The notes: a model not told the origin generated them from the sequence alone. A stretch of DNA of 64,000 bases from Aspergillus flavus (GCF_009017415.1 NC_092408.1:2170001-2234000), one strand, 5' to 3'; shown: positions 1-12,470, counted from the first letter of the stretch. Numbers and translations are program-made.

Positions 1-996
1 TTACTTATGTCATTGGGCAAAGCAGTGTTAAACGGTGCGAACGCAGGTTGATCGGAAGGCTGCGATTGTGACTGCTGATTCGGGGTATTTGGAGAAAAGA
101 ACGGAAATTGAAGTGTCTGTTCATTGAAGGCAGCCATCCCACTAGGACCTCCAGGAAATATGGGCATATTAAAATTTGGGTGACTGCTAAAACCGTCGTG
201 GCTCGCTCCCGTGTGGCTATTGCTCTGTGAATGATACGACTGCGAGGTTGATGGTGCTGGACGAACAGGAAACGGCCCTTCCGGACGAGATTGAGGTGCC
301 TGGGTGTCTGCGTTCATACTTCTGTCTGCCGAAACCTGATTGCGCAGCCTACGACTCCTCCGCGGGTTGCCAGGCGTAACTCTCTCAGGGGCCTGGGGCG
401 CTGCTCTTCCCGGGTCATTGCGAGTCACCGTCTTAGCATTCCAGCGACCTCGATATGGTCTCCAAGATGCCCTAAGATTGTTATTCGTTGCATCTCCCTG
501 GGTGTCACCGTAGCCCGATCCATTCTCTGCAACAGTAGACCAATTGTCTCCAGCTGTCCGTTGCTCCATTCCAAGATCCGGGGGTCTTTCGATGTTGACT
601 AAAGCCGGCGGTTGTTTCTTCCGAGGGCACAAACGTGAAAGCAATGCTGATGTAGAAAATGGTGCCGCAACAGCCTTCGGGATAATCTATAGATGTCAGT
701 TATTTATCGGACAAGACAAGAGATACGCCGATGCACCTTATGAGAAGCCCCACTTTGAAACATGCGATCATGTACTGTGATTAAAGGAGGGGATAGAGCT
801 GGGGTGAAAATATGAGGAAATGTGGCCGTACATGAGCGGTATCCCATGGGCACACGAACGAGGTGATACAACCAACAGTAAGGTCTAAGAGAGCAAACGA
901 GAATGCGATGAAACTGATGGCGAAATGGAAAATCGCGACCAAACGGTCTAGATCCACCAACGAGAGCGAAGCTACTTCTCTCACCGCCTTAAACAA
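1..996 (-). CDS. Unrecognised protein with N-terminal hydrophobic segment (partial, 3' end outside window)
   Basis: I do not recognise this gene. The start ATG is at 996. Exon 1 (996-832, 55 codons) encodes a very hydrophobic stretch at about residues 20-50 that could be a membrane anchor or signal-anchor. A 145-bp intron (831-687) has donor GTACGG and an aactgac branch point close to a TAG acceptor, and both flanking exons are in phase 0. Exon 2 (686 downward) stays open to the window edge and encodes a basic, then Q/S/N/P-rich low-complexity region. The last bases resemble a donor (ATAA/GTAA), so at least one more exon probably lies to the left. It shares a 138-bp promoter with RRP36, transcribed the other way. 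It could be a membrane-linked adaptor or RING-type protein, but no diagnostic domain is visible in this part. Confidence 0.6.
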
Positions 997-1134
997 CCAG
1001 CAGTATCGCTTCGATTTTTTGCTCCGCCTTCACCGCCATTGATTGGCTTCTTTGATACATTGTTTTATTTTGTCCTTCGCTCTTTCTTTTTTCCCTTTGG
1101 TCAGTTATAATACTCGAATACAACTGCAAGCGAA
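997..1134. promoter_or_regulatory. Short bidirectional promoter between the unknown membrane protein and RRP36
   Basis: Only 138 bp separate the two divergent ATGs. An ATTGG (reverse CCAAT) box lies at 1042-1046, consistent with a Hap/CBF-type element. Its use as a promoter is inferred from geometry. Confidence 0.45.
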
Positions 1135-2252
1135 ATGGCGATCTCAGATCTCCTCAACCGTCGCGTGCGAGCTTTGCCGGAGGAAGACGAAGAAATCTAT
1201 TCAGAAGAATCAGCATTTGAAGAAAAAAGCGATGACAGACGCTCAGGTGAATCCGATTCAGATTCAGACGATCTTGATGACGAAGCATTGGAGGAGACCG
1301 ATGACAACGTTCGTTTCAAATCTCCTACTTTCTGGCCTTCATAACGATATTCTGACTTCCGCAATAGTCTGAACACGACGGGCCCGTTGGCTTAGAAGAC
1401 GACGAAGATAGTGAAGATGGTGAAGACAATGATAATGGAGAGGACGATGTCCAAGCTTCCCTTAGTAGCATATCCTTTGGAGCCCTCGCTAAAGCGCAAG
1501 CGTCACTCGGTCCGAAAGGCAAGCGCAATGCAAAAACCGCCAAACCTACAGAGGAGTCCCCGCAGACTACATCACCGCTAGACGACATCAGAGCGCGAAT
1601 CCGCGAGGCACGGGAGCAAAAACGTCAAGAATCCGGAAAATCCAAGGACTCGGCAAAACCTGCAAGGACTTCAAAACATGCCCCCATGGTTCAGTCATCT
1701 AAACGCGCCGTTTCACGCAAGCGCACTGTTGTCGAACCTCCATCGGTACCCAAATCGCGAGACCCACGATTTGATCCGACGGTGCTCAGTCATGGTGGTC
1801 GCCATAATGCTGAATCGGCCAGGAAGGCATACTCGTTCCTAGACGACTATCGTTCTTCAGAGCTGAAAGAGCTAAAGGCCAAGTTCGCCAAAACAAAGAA
1901 CGCCGAGGAGAAGGAAGCTTTGAAGCGTGAGATTCGGTCCACGTCGGATCGTCTCCGTGCAATGGAGAATAGGAGGCGGGAAGAGGAGGTACTGGCAGAG
2001 CATAAGAAACGAGAGAAACAGCTCATCCGCGAAGGAAAAAAGAGCAACCCATACTTTTTGAAGAAGTCCGACCTCAAGAAGCAAGTAATGCTCAAGAAAT
2101 ACGAGAATATGAATTCGAAGGAACGCACGAAGGCCCTAGAACGGAGACGGAAGAAGATTGCCTCCAAGGAAAGGAAAGAGATGCCCATGGAACGCAGATT
2201 AGGCAGTGAGGGCAACGATGACGGTGGCAGGAAACGGCGGCGGATGGCGTGA
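1135..2252 (+). CDS. rrp36: rRNA biogenesis protein RRP36
   Basis: Rrp36 is a nucleolar component of the 90S pre-ribosome needed for early pre-rRNA cleavages leading to 18S rRNA. Exon 1 is 1135-1308 and exon 2 is 1368-2252, with a 59-bp phase-0 intron (donor GTTCGT, acceptor GCAATAG), giving 352 residues. The first ~110 residues are very acidic (D/E/S runs). A central Lys/Arg-rich part leads into the conserved core beginning SRDPRFDP, followed by a long charged coiled-coil-like helix and the family signature around PYFLKKSDLKK. The C-terminus is strongly basic and nuclear-localisation-like. Length and domain order fit the family. It is convergent with the next minus-strand gene, about 1 kb away. 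Confidence 0.93.
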
Positions 2253-3263
2253 GACCATCCGGACGGCGTTATTGAAGTTATTTTTATGCACTCTCGTATA
2301 ATAAAATTTGACAGTTCACCTGCCACAGAATTTGGCAAGACTCAACTTTGTTCTGTTTACGCGTTGTAACTCCAGAGTTGTATGTACCTCTATGTATATG
2401 TATAAACGGCTACACACCAACCGGCCTGTACATCGCTTAGAGCAGCAAGTGTAGTTACAGTTTCGCTTTTGGACAACATCACGGTATTAGTTATCATTAA
2501 GTGGAAGGACGCATGTCCTTGCCGGAAATTCGCACGAACTCGTTCCAAATCCGACACCCTAGTCGTAAATTCAAGATATCCAAGCGGGGAATGGGGATCA
2601 TAAAGAATGTGAAAGCATAAATCATCCAAAGGGGATGTGAAGTCAGAATAGTAGAACGATCAAACCAATGGTATCCCAACGCAACATGAGAAATAGAGCA
2701 AGTAAAGAGTGCGGATGGTAGGAATGGATGCCTTTAAAAATAGGCATCAACATAATTCTCACATGGTCTTGGCAAATCAAAAGAAACCCTAATTAATCAC
2801 AAGGAAACGCCTCGCAAGTCCATTGAAACGGAGGCTATTCAAAGCACCTTTCAATTCAGACCTTGGATGGTATAAGCGTGAAAAAGAATAAAAACATTGC
2901 AGAAGAGAGGAATAAAGTAGATGGTAAGAACGATGAGAATGAAAATATCAATAACAACGAAAGGGCAACGTCAAAAAACAACCTAACCCTCCACCGGTTA
3001 GGATGGCATCCTGTTCATGCTGTTCGTATAGATAGTCATACATATTCATCATGTCCAGGTGGCTGACACCGCCCAATATGAGGATACACCCGAGCGGTTG
3101 TTATAATATCCACTGGTGACCAGTCATCAAACTAGAATCTCACGTTGCTGTGGACACAACAGATGGGTAGGACAAGGGACTCCCGTCTGAGTCGCTGGAC
3201 ATGAAATATAATTGGACGGTTTTGAAGAGTGCTGAAGAAGTTTGGCCGTGATAAACAAGAAAT
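2253..3263. other. Convergent intergenic region
   Basis: About 1 kb between the stops of RRP36 (+) and the proline/serine-rich gene (-). It should hold both 3' UTRs. It is AT-rich and no supportable coding exon was seen. Confidence 0.6.
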
Positions 3264-4751
3264 TTATGAATGAAACAGATCCCATGCTCTTGCACATAGT
3301 GCCAAAAACTCTTCTTTCTTTCTCCGCTGGGTCTCAGGCGAGTCTCTGCCGGCTCCGAATGGGCCATAGCTAGCTCCTGCTCCGGGTGCCAACGCTGGGT
3401 TTTGCCGGTAATGTGGTTCAGGACCGTGGCCCAGGGGGGGACTTCCGTTGTCTTGCTCATACTCACTTCTAGTGCGGCGACGAGCGGTCCTCTCGGAAGG
3501 GTACATGGGTTGGGAGGGAGGAACCTGAGTATTGGGCACCGGTGCCGCTTCTGGATGAACTGCTGTGGACTTAGGTTGGCCATTGACGGCACGTGGGGAT
3601 GGCGGAGTCGGGGGCTGATGGCCTCCATAGTGCACGATACGTGGCAGCAGGTCCTCCCGTCCACCGGACAGCTCTTGAACAGCCTCCTCTGCCGAACGAT
3701 ATTCCCGTGGCCGCTTGGGAACCTGGGTGGCGGTTCCCGGAATTCTAGGAGATGGTAACGGTGGCAGGTTGTTTGACTGGGAAGAGTTGGAGTTGGATGC
3801 ATTCTGGTAAAACGGCGCACGGTTTGCGTTCTGTTCACGAGAGCCCAGAGCATCAGAACCAAAAACATCGGAAAGCGGAGGAAGCCGATTGTTCGTTTGA
3901 GTAACAGGGATGTGGTGAAGATGAGACGTCGACCCTAATGTAGGACTCTGGTTGGCAACTTGGCGTGTCAACGGCTGCGGTTGGTGTCTGCTGGTAAAGG
4001 TCTGGTTCAATGGCGCGGATTGGATGACACGTTCATTGGCAAATTGCGCTGCAGATGGCGGAACAATGGAGAGGCCTGGGGGAGGCCTCCGCTTCGAAGC
4101 ACTAGCCTTGGGGAGACCGAACGAGGATTCGGATGGCTTTATTCCGTCTGGGCCATCATCCTTGGCGGACCTTTGCAACCGTGATTCGATTATAGACCTC
4201 TGCTGGTCTCTCACTGAAAGACTTCTCTGCAACTGTTCTCTCATGATTGGATCGTGCGTCTGGAAACCCGGCGATAGGCAAGCGATTCCAACCTGGTGCA
4301 TATTGACACCCTCCCGGGCCGTCATAGGACCACCAGGAGGGCGGGCTGATAAGCCACCGGAGGTCGGAAGACTCGTTGATAGGTCTAATTTCCGCGGTCG
4401 AGGCCGAGAGTGGGACTGCATGGCAGGCGAAGAAGGGGGTTCTTTCTTGACGATGACCTTAGGGGGAGCACTTCCGTTTTGCGATCTGGTCAACCGTTAG
4501 CTTTCCAATTAACCAGGTGACTATTCTGGGTCTTAGGAAGATACTTACGCAGGCGACGTTTGTTTTCTTCCCGCAGGCGAACTCTTTGAGGACGACCCAT
4601 CCCGGGAAGGCCCCGAAGGCCGGGGTGGAGTGGAGGTAGACTGGCTACCAGCTGTGGGTGCCAACGTTGGGCAATTTTTGGGACTTGGATCGCGATTCAT
4701 GTGCGAAGATGTTAACGGGGCAGCTGTGGCAGGCGCGACTGCAGTAGACAT
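3264..4751 (-). CDS. Unrecognised proline/serine-rich, probably nuclear protein
   Basis: I do not recognise a named family. Exon 1 is 4751-4549 (67 codons plus 2 nt). The intron (4548-4486) has donor GTAAGT, a gctaacg branch point and acceptor GACCAG. Exon 2 is 4485-3264, for a total of 474 residues. The frame is continuous across the junction (SPA/SQNGSAPP). The protein is mostly disordered and rich in P, S, Q and R. An IVKKEP motif near residue 80 matches the sumoylation consensus psi-K-x-E, and several R/K clusters look nuclear. The C-terminal end, with QRRKKEEFLALCARAWDLF, is the only part that looks like a folded helix and may be a partner-binding element. A nuclear regulatory role is inference only. 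The region upstream on the coding strand is CT-rich, as in many Aspergillus promoters. Confidence 0.75.
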
Positions 4752-5700
4752 ATTCGCAAAAGAGATGCGAAACTATATACTGGAAAGGAAGATTTGAGGG
4801 TATCCGATCAAGGTTGAAAATCCACAGCTCTCCACTTCTTAACACTGCATTCAAGTCACGCCTTATGCCGTATATAAACCACAAATTCTCCTATAGCTGG
4901 GACGACTGCGCCACCGACGGTCGATCAAATGCTCTAGAACGCCCAGCAAAGCGTCGCGGGCAAGATATCAAGCTTTGTTGTATCAGGCGCCCGGCTATTG
5001 ATAGCGTAAGATGCGGTCGAACCAAATGGAGCGCAAATCTCCAGACTCGGCAGTGTCGGCGGCTATGGTTCTAAGAACGATAGAGCTCTGAAAACGAGGG
5101 GGGGAGCGAAGGCTCTAGGAACCGAAACCAAGATGACAGCGACAATGAATCGCCCACGGCGACAAGAGGAAGAAGGGTAGGTGTGGAGAGGAGGGCAGGG
5201 AGCCAACAGAAAAAGTGGCACACAAGCAACTGTTGGTCAAGCAGTTCGGGGGTGAAACTGTGACGAGGTGTGGCCGGATGCTTAGGAACAGCGGTTAACT
5301 AACGGTAGTAACTGGGCGGCAGTGCGGCGACTCTGAGAGGTCGGTTGGAGCGGGAGAACGATCCAGAGCAAGCAAGCGAAGGGAATGGACCGGGATGTTC
5401 GACAAGGCTGGCCCAGCGATACGCAAGTGACCTAAAAAGGGAGGTGTAGAGGGTAATTTCACCTCCTTTAGGTAGAATTACAGAAATAAAATAGGAAGAA
5501 AAAGGAGAGGGGAACGGGGAGAGGAGGGGAAGGGAAAGAGAGAGGGAAGGAGAAGAAAACGAGGAAGAGGGGTGTAGGAAGTAGAAGAGCGGATATGATG
5601 ATGATTATTTAGTAGATTTTCCAGACTGTATGGGCAAAGTAGAGAAAGAAACGACCAGTGGGACAAAGAACTGGGGAGGAGAAATTCACGTCAATCAATC
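4752..5700 (-). promoter_or_regulatory. CT-rich promoter / 5' UTR region of the preceding minus-strand gene
   Basis: The plus strand is strongly purine-rich (GA tracts, especially 5480-5660), so the coding strand of the gene starting at 4751 carries long pyrimidine runs typical of filamentous fungal core promoters and 5' leaders. No coding exon is supported. Exact promoter elements were not identified. Confidence 0.4.
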
Positions 5701-6682
5701 AGGGTTGAGAAACGGTAGCAATTCCAACCGGTACCACACTTTAGAGAGATTATAATCTTAATGGTAATAAACCAAGAAAAAGAAAAGAGAAAAAAAGGAA
5801 AAAATCTACCAAAATATGACCAAATGAGAGAGAGCTGTATGTATGGTATTGATTGGGTCGAAACTGGAGCAAAAGACAAGAGATTCAAGACAAGTCATGT
5901 ATGGAGCTCGGATGTGGGGAGAGCAGTACATTGGAACTTGCTCCAAGATGAGTACTAGGAGTATACATCCATTCGTAGCAACAACTTCTTGTAACATGTA
6001 TTGGAAGGATGTAAAAAAAAAAAAAAAAAGAGAAAAATAAAAGAAAAAATTAAAATCAAAATTAAATTGAAATTAAGAAATTAGAAATTTAATTAATAAA
6101 AGAAATTCTAATTATAATGAACGATAATATTACAAAAAATTCCCTTATCGACCTTTCCATAGGGTAATAATCATCAAACTCCTGAACCCTCAGGTGTGCA
6201 GTGGAGAGGGTCCGGTCTCATTGGTAGAGGCTGAGACATAGTTTGTTTCTGTTGAGGGCTCATCCGCTGATGATCTGACACTTCTGTGACAGTGTTTTAG
6301 TGCGGATGATGCTGCGTGTTGGTGGTCTCATCGTTTTACCAATATATTGGAATCATTCTTCATTGATCCAATATTGTACACATAGTAAGGCAATCAACAT
6401 CCCAAATCAATGGAAGTTAAAGAAAAAGGAATATATGATGTTTGAAAGAGACGAAGGATTTCAAGAGATAACATCCAAAAATGGTAAGAAAAAACTATAA
6501 AAAAAAAAAAAAAAAAAGGCCTTTCCCATGTCTGTATCATCCACCAGCTGACAACTTTCCCCCCGCTAAGCTACTTTCAGCTAATGTAGGGGCTCTTCCC
6601 TTGCGACCCCGTCCCGGAGGTCGTGATTCAAAACTGCTGGCGCTTAATTGTCGGAGAACGTGGTGTTATGACCATACCTTCT

Positions 6683-6693
6683 GTACGGAGTAC
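6683..6693. repeat. TACGGAGTA palindromic motif copy
   Basis: GTACGGAGTAC, an 11-bp near-palindrome. The same core recurs at 7063-7071, 8740-8748, 9123-9133, 31643-31651, 32257-32265, 36703-36711 and 63398-63407, always outside the coding exons called here. Confidence 0.6.
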
Positions 6694-9122
6694 TAAATAT
6701 CCTGAGAAGATTCATTCTATCACCTAGATATGAGCCATGTTAATACCTCTCCTATGAAACAAAGGTTGAAATATCTTCCTCCCCCTTCCTTCATCCAAGT
6801 AACAAGATAAATAAACAAACAAATAAATAAATAAGGGTGTGACATGGCTTCTCCAGTAGTCAGACACAACTCAAAACCTCTCTCTCTTGTGTCAGGTAAT
6901 AACAACAGCAAACTTTAATACCAGAACGGAATGAAACCAAACCAAACCAAGCAAACACCCCCTTCGAACTATTGGCCTCTCAGTGGCACCCAAAGAATCT
7001 GCGACACAAGCGTCCCTCACCAACCCGATTGTTATCCACCGGCTCCAAACTGGTGGAAACAATACGGAGTAGTCCCTTCCTGTTCCATGAAAGCTGCTGT
7101 AACTTATCTCCGAAGAAGTGCTGTGTCCCTTCCCCTCACGGCCCTTGCAACTTCTCATGGGCATGAATGTATGTATGTAATAGTAGTACATAGTCCTACA
7201 TACATACCTTACCTGGAAGAGGACTGGCTGACTTGGAAACTACTCTCTGATATTTTCTTTATATTGACAACCCGGGAACTATATCATTTGCGACCTATTT
7301 TCTTTTATTTCATACAGATGTGATGGGTCACATTTTTTCCACGTTCTTTTGACTTTTTCTTTTTTCTTTTTTTTTGTTCAGTTCTATAGCTGTTGACCTT
7401 TTCCGGTCTGTCTTCTTCGCCTACAACTCTATCTAACTCAATGACATGAGAGGAAGAGAGGGGGAAGAAAAAAACAAAAAGGTTCAACTTTGTACCATAG
7501 GGTACTAGGCCCCGATCAGCCAACAGATAGCAACTAGGTACTTGAGACAGGCAGACGGCACATCTTCCGGCAGTCTGGAGTTACAAAGTACCGCAGTACC
7601 ACCAAACATTGGCTATATTAATAACAGTTCCCACGATCTGCTTTGTCTCCCGATTATCACGCGGAAAGTGGATCGTCCTGGCTTGCGGGCGTTACATTGT
7701 GACATGCCCAGACCGGTCAACAGTCACATTGATATAGCTCCATTCCTCCAAACTTTTGTATCGGTCAATCTATTATGTAGCATCGAATGCCGAAGTGTCT
7801 TAGCAGTTATCTAGGCCGAAGGGGAAAGAAAAAGATTTTTTTTCTCCGTCATCCTTCTCCCATACCGGTCATCAATGATCTGGCCTGCCTCGTCATCATT
7901 TACATGTGCTTTTCAGATCCTCAACAAATTACTATGATCGCCCCTGGATTAACCTCCGATCCCTCCGTATTTGTCCCCATTACCCAAAGGTTACGATGGG
8001 ATCGGCTTGCCTATCCTCGGGTTGACAGGGAGTCTAGTTAAAGGCCTGAGCGGCTGCAAAGTACCTAGATTAGACGTTCAGGGCTGATTATCACTTTTTA
8101 CTTTTTTTCTCTTTCCCTTTTTTTCTCTTTCTGTGTCCCATTCAGCTTTGTTCCATGGTAACGGTCATCAAGTCAAGACCTTGTTCGAAATTAGCTCAAC
8201 TTTCATTTCACCGTCAAACTCCCCTAAACCTAAAAGTAAGAAGAAGAAGGGTTTGATTGATCACGGTACTGTATCCCCGCTGTACCGAATTTCAGGGCTG
8301 GTACCGATATAATCGGGCTGACGACTTGCTGTATCTGCTTCATTTGCCCAGCCCCAGTAAGCTATGTAACTATTCCACTGTGAAACTACCTTATCAGCCC
8401 AGCTCTGGAGCCGAAAGCGATAGGAAATCTATCTCTAACATTTATCTCTTAGCGATCCAAGTCACGAGGTAGAGATATTAACCGATACATGGTGAGAAAC
8501 CGCCAAGCCAAGGAAAGTGACTGTCTCTTAGAGGGTCTAGATGACTATTTGGGTAGATATTACCTCGTGGTACCCTCTCGATAAGAGCTTATTCCCCCCA
8601 TAGTCAGGACAGACCGCTTCGACTAAGGAGCCAGAATCGTATCGATCCCTGCATTGGTCGCAGCAATTTGCTGACTCGTGGATTAAACCCTGTCGGGGAG
8701 GTGGATTCAAGGAGTTAATTTGCAGTAGTCAAGGAGCTGTACGGAGTAGGGGCGCAGAGTTCGTATGTGGTATGGATTATGGAGTCCTAGTGTAGCAGCA
8801 GGAGCTGTACAATGAATTGTTTTACTAACGCTCTTCGGTACATGTACATATACATGCTTGTGGTCGAACTGTATTGACATGAACCCTGTGCCACAGAGTG
8901 GCATCGCGTATTTCTCAACATGGAAACCCGATCGCCTATCTTAATACTTTATCTTTAGCACGATTACCCTAAGTGGCATCATGGCGTTCCCGGGGAGGAA
9001 AAAAAAATTGGCTGGGACCCAGGGGAATTTTTCCTGCCAGTTGGGATTGGTTTTATGAATAATCATCTCAAACTTCAAAGACATAAAAAAGAGTAATACA
9101 ATCATACACGATCAAGTTGATT

Positions 9123-9133
9123 GTACGGAGTAC
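9123..9133. repeat. TACGGAGTA palindromic motif copy with extended arms
   Basis: GTACGGAGTAC embedded in TTGTAC-GGA-GTACAA, an inverted repeat with 6-bp arms around a GGA centre. It is the most extended copy seen in this window. Confidence 0.6.
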
Positions 9134-9748
9134 AATTAATTATTATCATTATTTTATTATTTATCGAGCCATGAAACTAGTTCGCCCATAGTCGCTCCGT
9201 AGTAAAAGTCACGCTGGCGGACCCACGTGCCTTCCTTGCAAATTAGATTTAAGAAACGAGCTGCCAGCCATTTCACGAACCACTAGTTTATGGGTCTTCC
9301 AATTTTCTGCCTTCCCGAGTCTCCAGAAATTATTGTTTTACTATAGTACTTCTGGAGTAGCTTCCGTGGATGTGCCCGTCGGGTCCAGATCAACTCTGAC
9401 TTGGCTCTCTCGCTATGGTTCCAGGTTCACAACATGAACACGTCGGCTTGGTGCACAAATCCTGCTACTTGCATACATGCCATAGTATAGTACTACTTAC
9501 TACTACTGTCTTTTCCTTGATTTGACGTCGACTTGAAAATTCATGTGAAAAGATGAAAGATTAAAAATGGCGTGGAGAATTTAATTCTGTTACAGGAACC
9601 TCGCCAACCAGCCCGATACTTGTTTTCGCGATTAAATCCATCGCATATTGCATTAATATTACTCACTTGTTTTTATTACTTGGCTAGGTTCAGGAGAACG
9701 AATGGACCCCGAAGCTGAATCCGTGAGTTGAGTTTGTTCGTCCTCCCT

Positions 9749-9762
9749 CGGAGTATACTCCG
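9749..9762. repeat. Perfect 14-bp palindrome related to the TACGGAGTA motif
   Basis: CGGAGTATACTCCG is a perfect inverted repeat of the CGGAGTA half-site. It looks like two motif half-sites in inverted orientation. Confidence 0.55.
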
Positions 9763-11274
9763 TCCTACGTATACTATTACGCACTCCATGAGATTTACGA
9801 TAGATAAAAACGGCAATCGCGTTTCTGCACGGACTGTTCATCGGTTGTTAATATTATCTCCCATGTGGACTTGGAGGTGGTCTTTGCGTCAAGCGAGATG
9901 GCCCTCGGTCGATCGCAATAAACTCCTAGGTTCATGAGAGCTGTCTAGAATTAGATGTCTATCCACCGTTTCTTCCCTCCTTTTATGCTGGACGGGACAA
10001 CTCCTCACGGAGTACATCGTCCGTTTTGTATGTCTTATTTTAATATTAACGTTTCGGATTATTTCCTCAACCAAAGTTTATGGGAGAGCTTACTGAGGAT
10101 CGCTGGGTGGGCTTCCCAACCAGCGGTCCGATATTGTGTACTTTATCCACATCCACCTGGGACATAAGTCCTCAAAGGTTTCATTTCGACCGATTCTTGA
10201 TGGACGACCCGAGCTATTTTTAGGGTATGAACAGTAAGTCGTATATATTTAGGAAAGTGCAATACTCCCCGACCCGTGGTGACAAAGAAATGTCCACATA
10301 ATGTAAATCATGAATACTATATCACGGACATTGACCGCGGTTCAGGAGGGCATATACCAAGACCTTTAAGGGTGGCTGGGATATGATGTGTAAGTCCGGG
10401 CGTCTTCAAATCACTATCGACATTGTGAGTCCCCGGTTTAGGGTTCGACTTTCCTACTGTTCTATTAAGCTCTTGGGTCTGGTCATGTAAGGGCCTCTTT
10501 AGTCCTTCCAATGCGGTCAAGTAAACGTAAAGATCTCAGAGCCGCTATAGCTTCAAGACGCCACGAGCAGTGGCACCCAAAGGCTAGCCATCGTTCTACC
10601 CTAATTAGGCAGCTGTATCTGGTACTAGACTAAACCAGACTGCCAAGGAGGGTTTTCACATCGTACACTCGGTTCTGAGTAACTAACCTGTATGCGAAAG
10701 ACAAATAACCTGCCTGTAAAACGATGGCGGCAGAGAGCCGATGCCCCTACATGCAGGAGTCAAATAGCAAACACAGCAGAATTGGGAGAATCTAACAGTG
10801 AGATAACGTCTGGCTGCTTCACACAAATCAGCTGACTATGTTCAAGTAGGATCATTTGAAAGGAAATCCATCCATGTTCGTTGTTGAATCACTAGAAGTG
10901 ATTTTGCCAAGAATAAAACCATCCGACCCCGAAGGCGGTCAACCCCTCTATCGATAACCGTTTTTCGCTTTTTTTCCCGCTTTGCGATGGACTCGGCATC
11001 AATTCTGATAGCTTCACGATTGAGGGGCCGCGACCAAGAATCAATCGCAAGAGACTTAGAGCGAGCAGAAAGGCCATTTCAAAATATCCCCTCCCCCCGG
11101 AGAACGTGCATCACAACCTCCCACCCAGTGCCGTGACCAACGCAATCACCTGAAATCCAATTCTACCTATCTTGAGCCGTACCTCGTCGCCAGCAATCCG
11201 ACGTTTACTTCACAACTTCTACTCGAGTGGCGTTTTCCTCCTGCACCTGTGCAACCCTACGTACAACATACATC

Positions 11275-11942
11275 ATGCCTGCCTCCGTGCACTCCCAGGA
11301 TCAGGACCAGTCCATGATGGACGCCACCGCCGCGGCACCTCAAGAACAAGAACAGCAGGTTGAGCAAGAAGATGTGTTGGAGGAAAAGCGGATCATTGTC
11401 GTTCGTCTCTCCTGATATTTTCATTTCGCCTAATGAAAGCCAAGATGTTCGTTGCTAATTCATATAATGACAGCTTCCCGGGGCTACCGAGACAGCGGCT
11501 TCTTTCCAGTTTGAGGGCGAGGGTCATACATTGGGCAATGCGCTACGATATGCCATTATGAAGAAGTGCGTGCTGCTGTTCATTGTCTCTGTCGTTGACA
11601 TTGTTCTTGGCTGTTGTGCCGGTCTGAATATATGGATTTACTGACGGCTTGGAATAGTCCTCAGGTTGAATTCTGTGGATATACTATCCCCCATCCTTCC
11701 GAGACTAAGATGAACCTGCGCATTCAGACTTATGGTATGTTCGAGTGCCCTCTTTCGTAGATTGCGGTCTTGCTCTTCTCTTTGAACAAAGCTAATCTTA
11801 AAATCCAGACACAACGAACGCAGTGGAAGCACTGGAGAAGGGCTTGGATTCTCTGATGGATCTATGTGATGTTGTTACGGACAAGTTCACCGCCTCCCGT
11901 GATGCCTTTAATGCCTCTGAGGCTGATAAAATGAACTCTTAA
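11275..11942 (+). CDS. rpc19: DNA-directed RNA polymerases I and III subunit RPC19 (AC19)
   Basis: AC19 pairs with AC40 to form the alpha-like assembly platform shared by RNA polymerases I and III in the nucleus. There are four exons: 11275-11400, 11474-11565, 11658-11734 and 11809-11942, giving 142 residues. All junctions keep frame (phases 0, 2 and 1), with donors GTTCGT, GTGCGT and GTATGT. After an acidic Q/E-rich tail of ~40 residues comes the RpoA-dimerisation (L-type) domain with the hallmark [14 protein letters not shown], then [11 protein letters not shown] and the C-terminal helix. Length matches yeast Rpc19 (142). It is convergent with NDUFA6, 528 bp away. I am confident of the identity. 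Confidence 0.95.
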
Positions 11943-12470
11943 AACTTTTACCATCTTCTAACTTGCATTTGCTCTGATTTACTCGGTCTGGGGTGTTTGT
12001 ATGGCGTTGTGTACACTTAGATAAAAGTTTTGCCGTTGGCTTCAGCATCATTTATGCCCTTTCAGCAACTCGGCCATTGTTATTATAGACTATTGACATC
12101 ATGCGCTATGTATCAAGAACATCTGGGTTTGATGCCATTCTTATGGTTCACATTGAGTAGGGCTTTTTTGGATAACGGAGTTCGTACAAATTCTGATACT
12201 GGTAAATGGGGTGGACCTTAGACGGTAGAGTCCAATTCTGTCTATAGACATCTTCACGGATCAGATTTGCTAGGTTACTGAAGCTCGTAAGAATGGCCGA
12301 AGCTGATTTCACACATAACTGTGCTGCACTTACACTACGTCTTTTAAAGACCGGTTAACGTAACAAATCCGACGTTAGCTACTCAGACAATATTTACATA
12401 ACACTCTATTGGTGCAATCCCCGAGCCAAGGTAGAAATTTCAATGCAAAGGTACTCAAGAACAATTCAAT
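11943..12470. other. Convergent intergenic region
   Basis: 528 bp between the stops of RPC19 (+) and the complex I subunit (-). It presumably holds both 3' UTRs; nothing else was recognised. Confidence 0.6.

Larger units (their letters stand above)
5701..11274. other. Long stretch without supportable genes
   Basis: About 5.6 kb of AT-leaning sequence with only short, unconvincing open frames, poly(A) runs (near 6013-6028 and 6498-6517), TG/CA-poor filler and repeated TACGGAGTA-type palindromes (6683-6693, 7063-7071, 8740-8748, 9123-9133, 9749-9762). I see no splice-linked exons with plausible protein composition, no transposase or reverse-transcriptase motifs and no long terminal repeats. 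It may contain the RPC19 promoter at its right end, non-coding transcripts or decayed sequence. Confidence 0.5.

Noticed and set aside
6931..7323. 130-codon plus-strand open frame in the gene-poor stretch
   Set aside because: Composition is random-looking, there are no recognisable motifs, and it sits among AT-rich repeats without splice partners.
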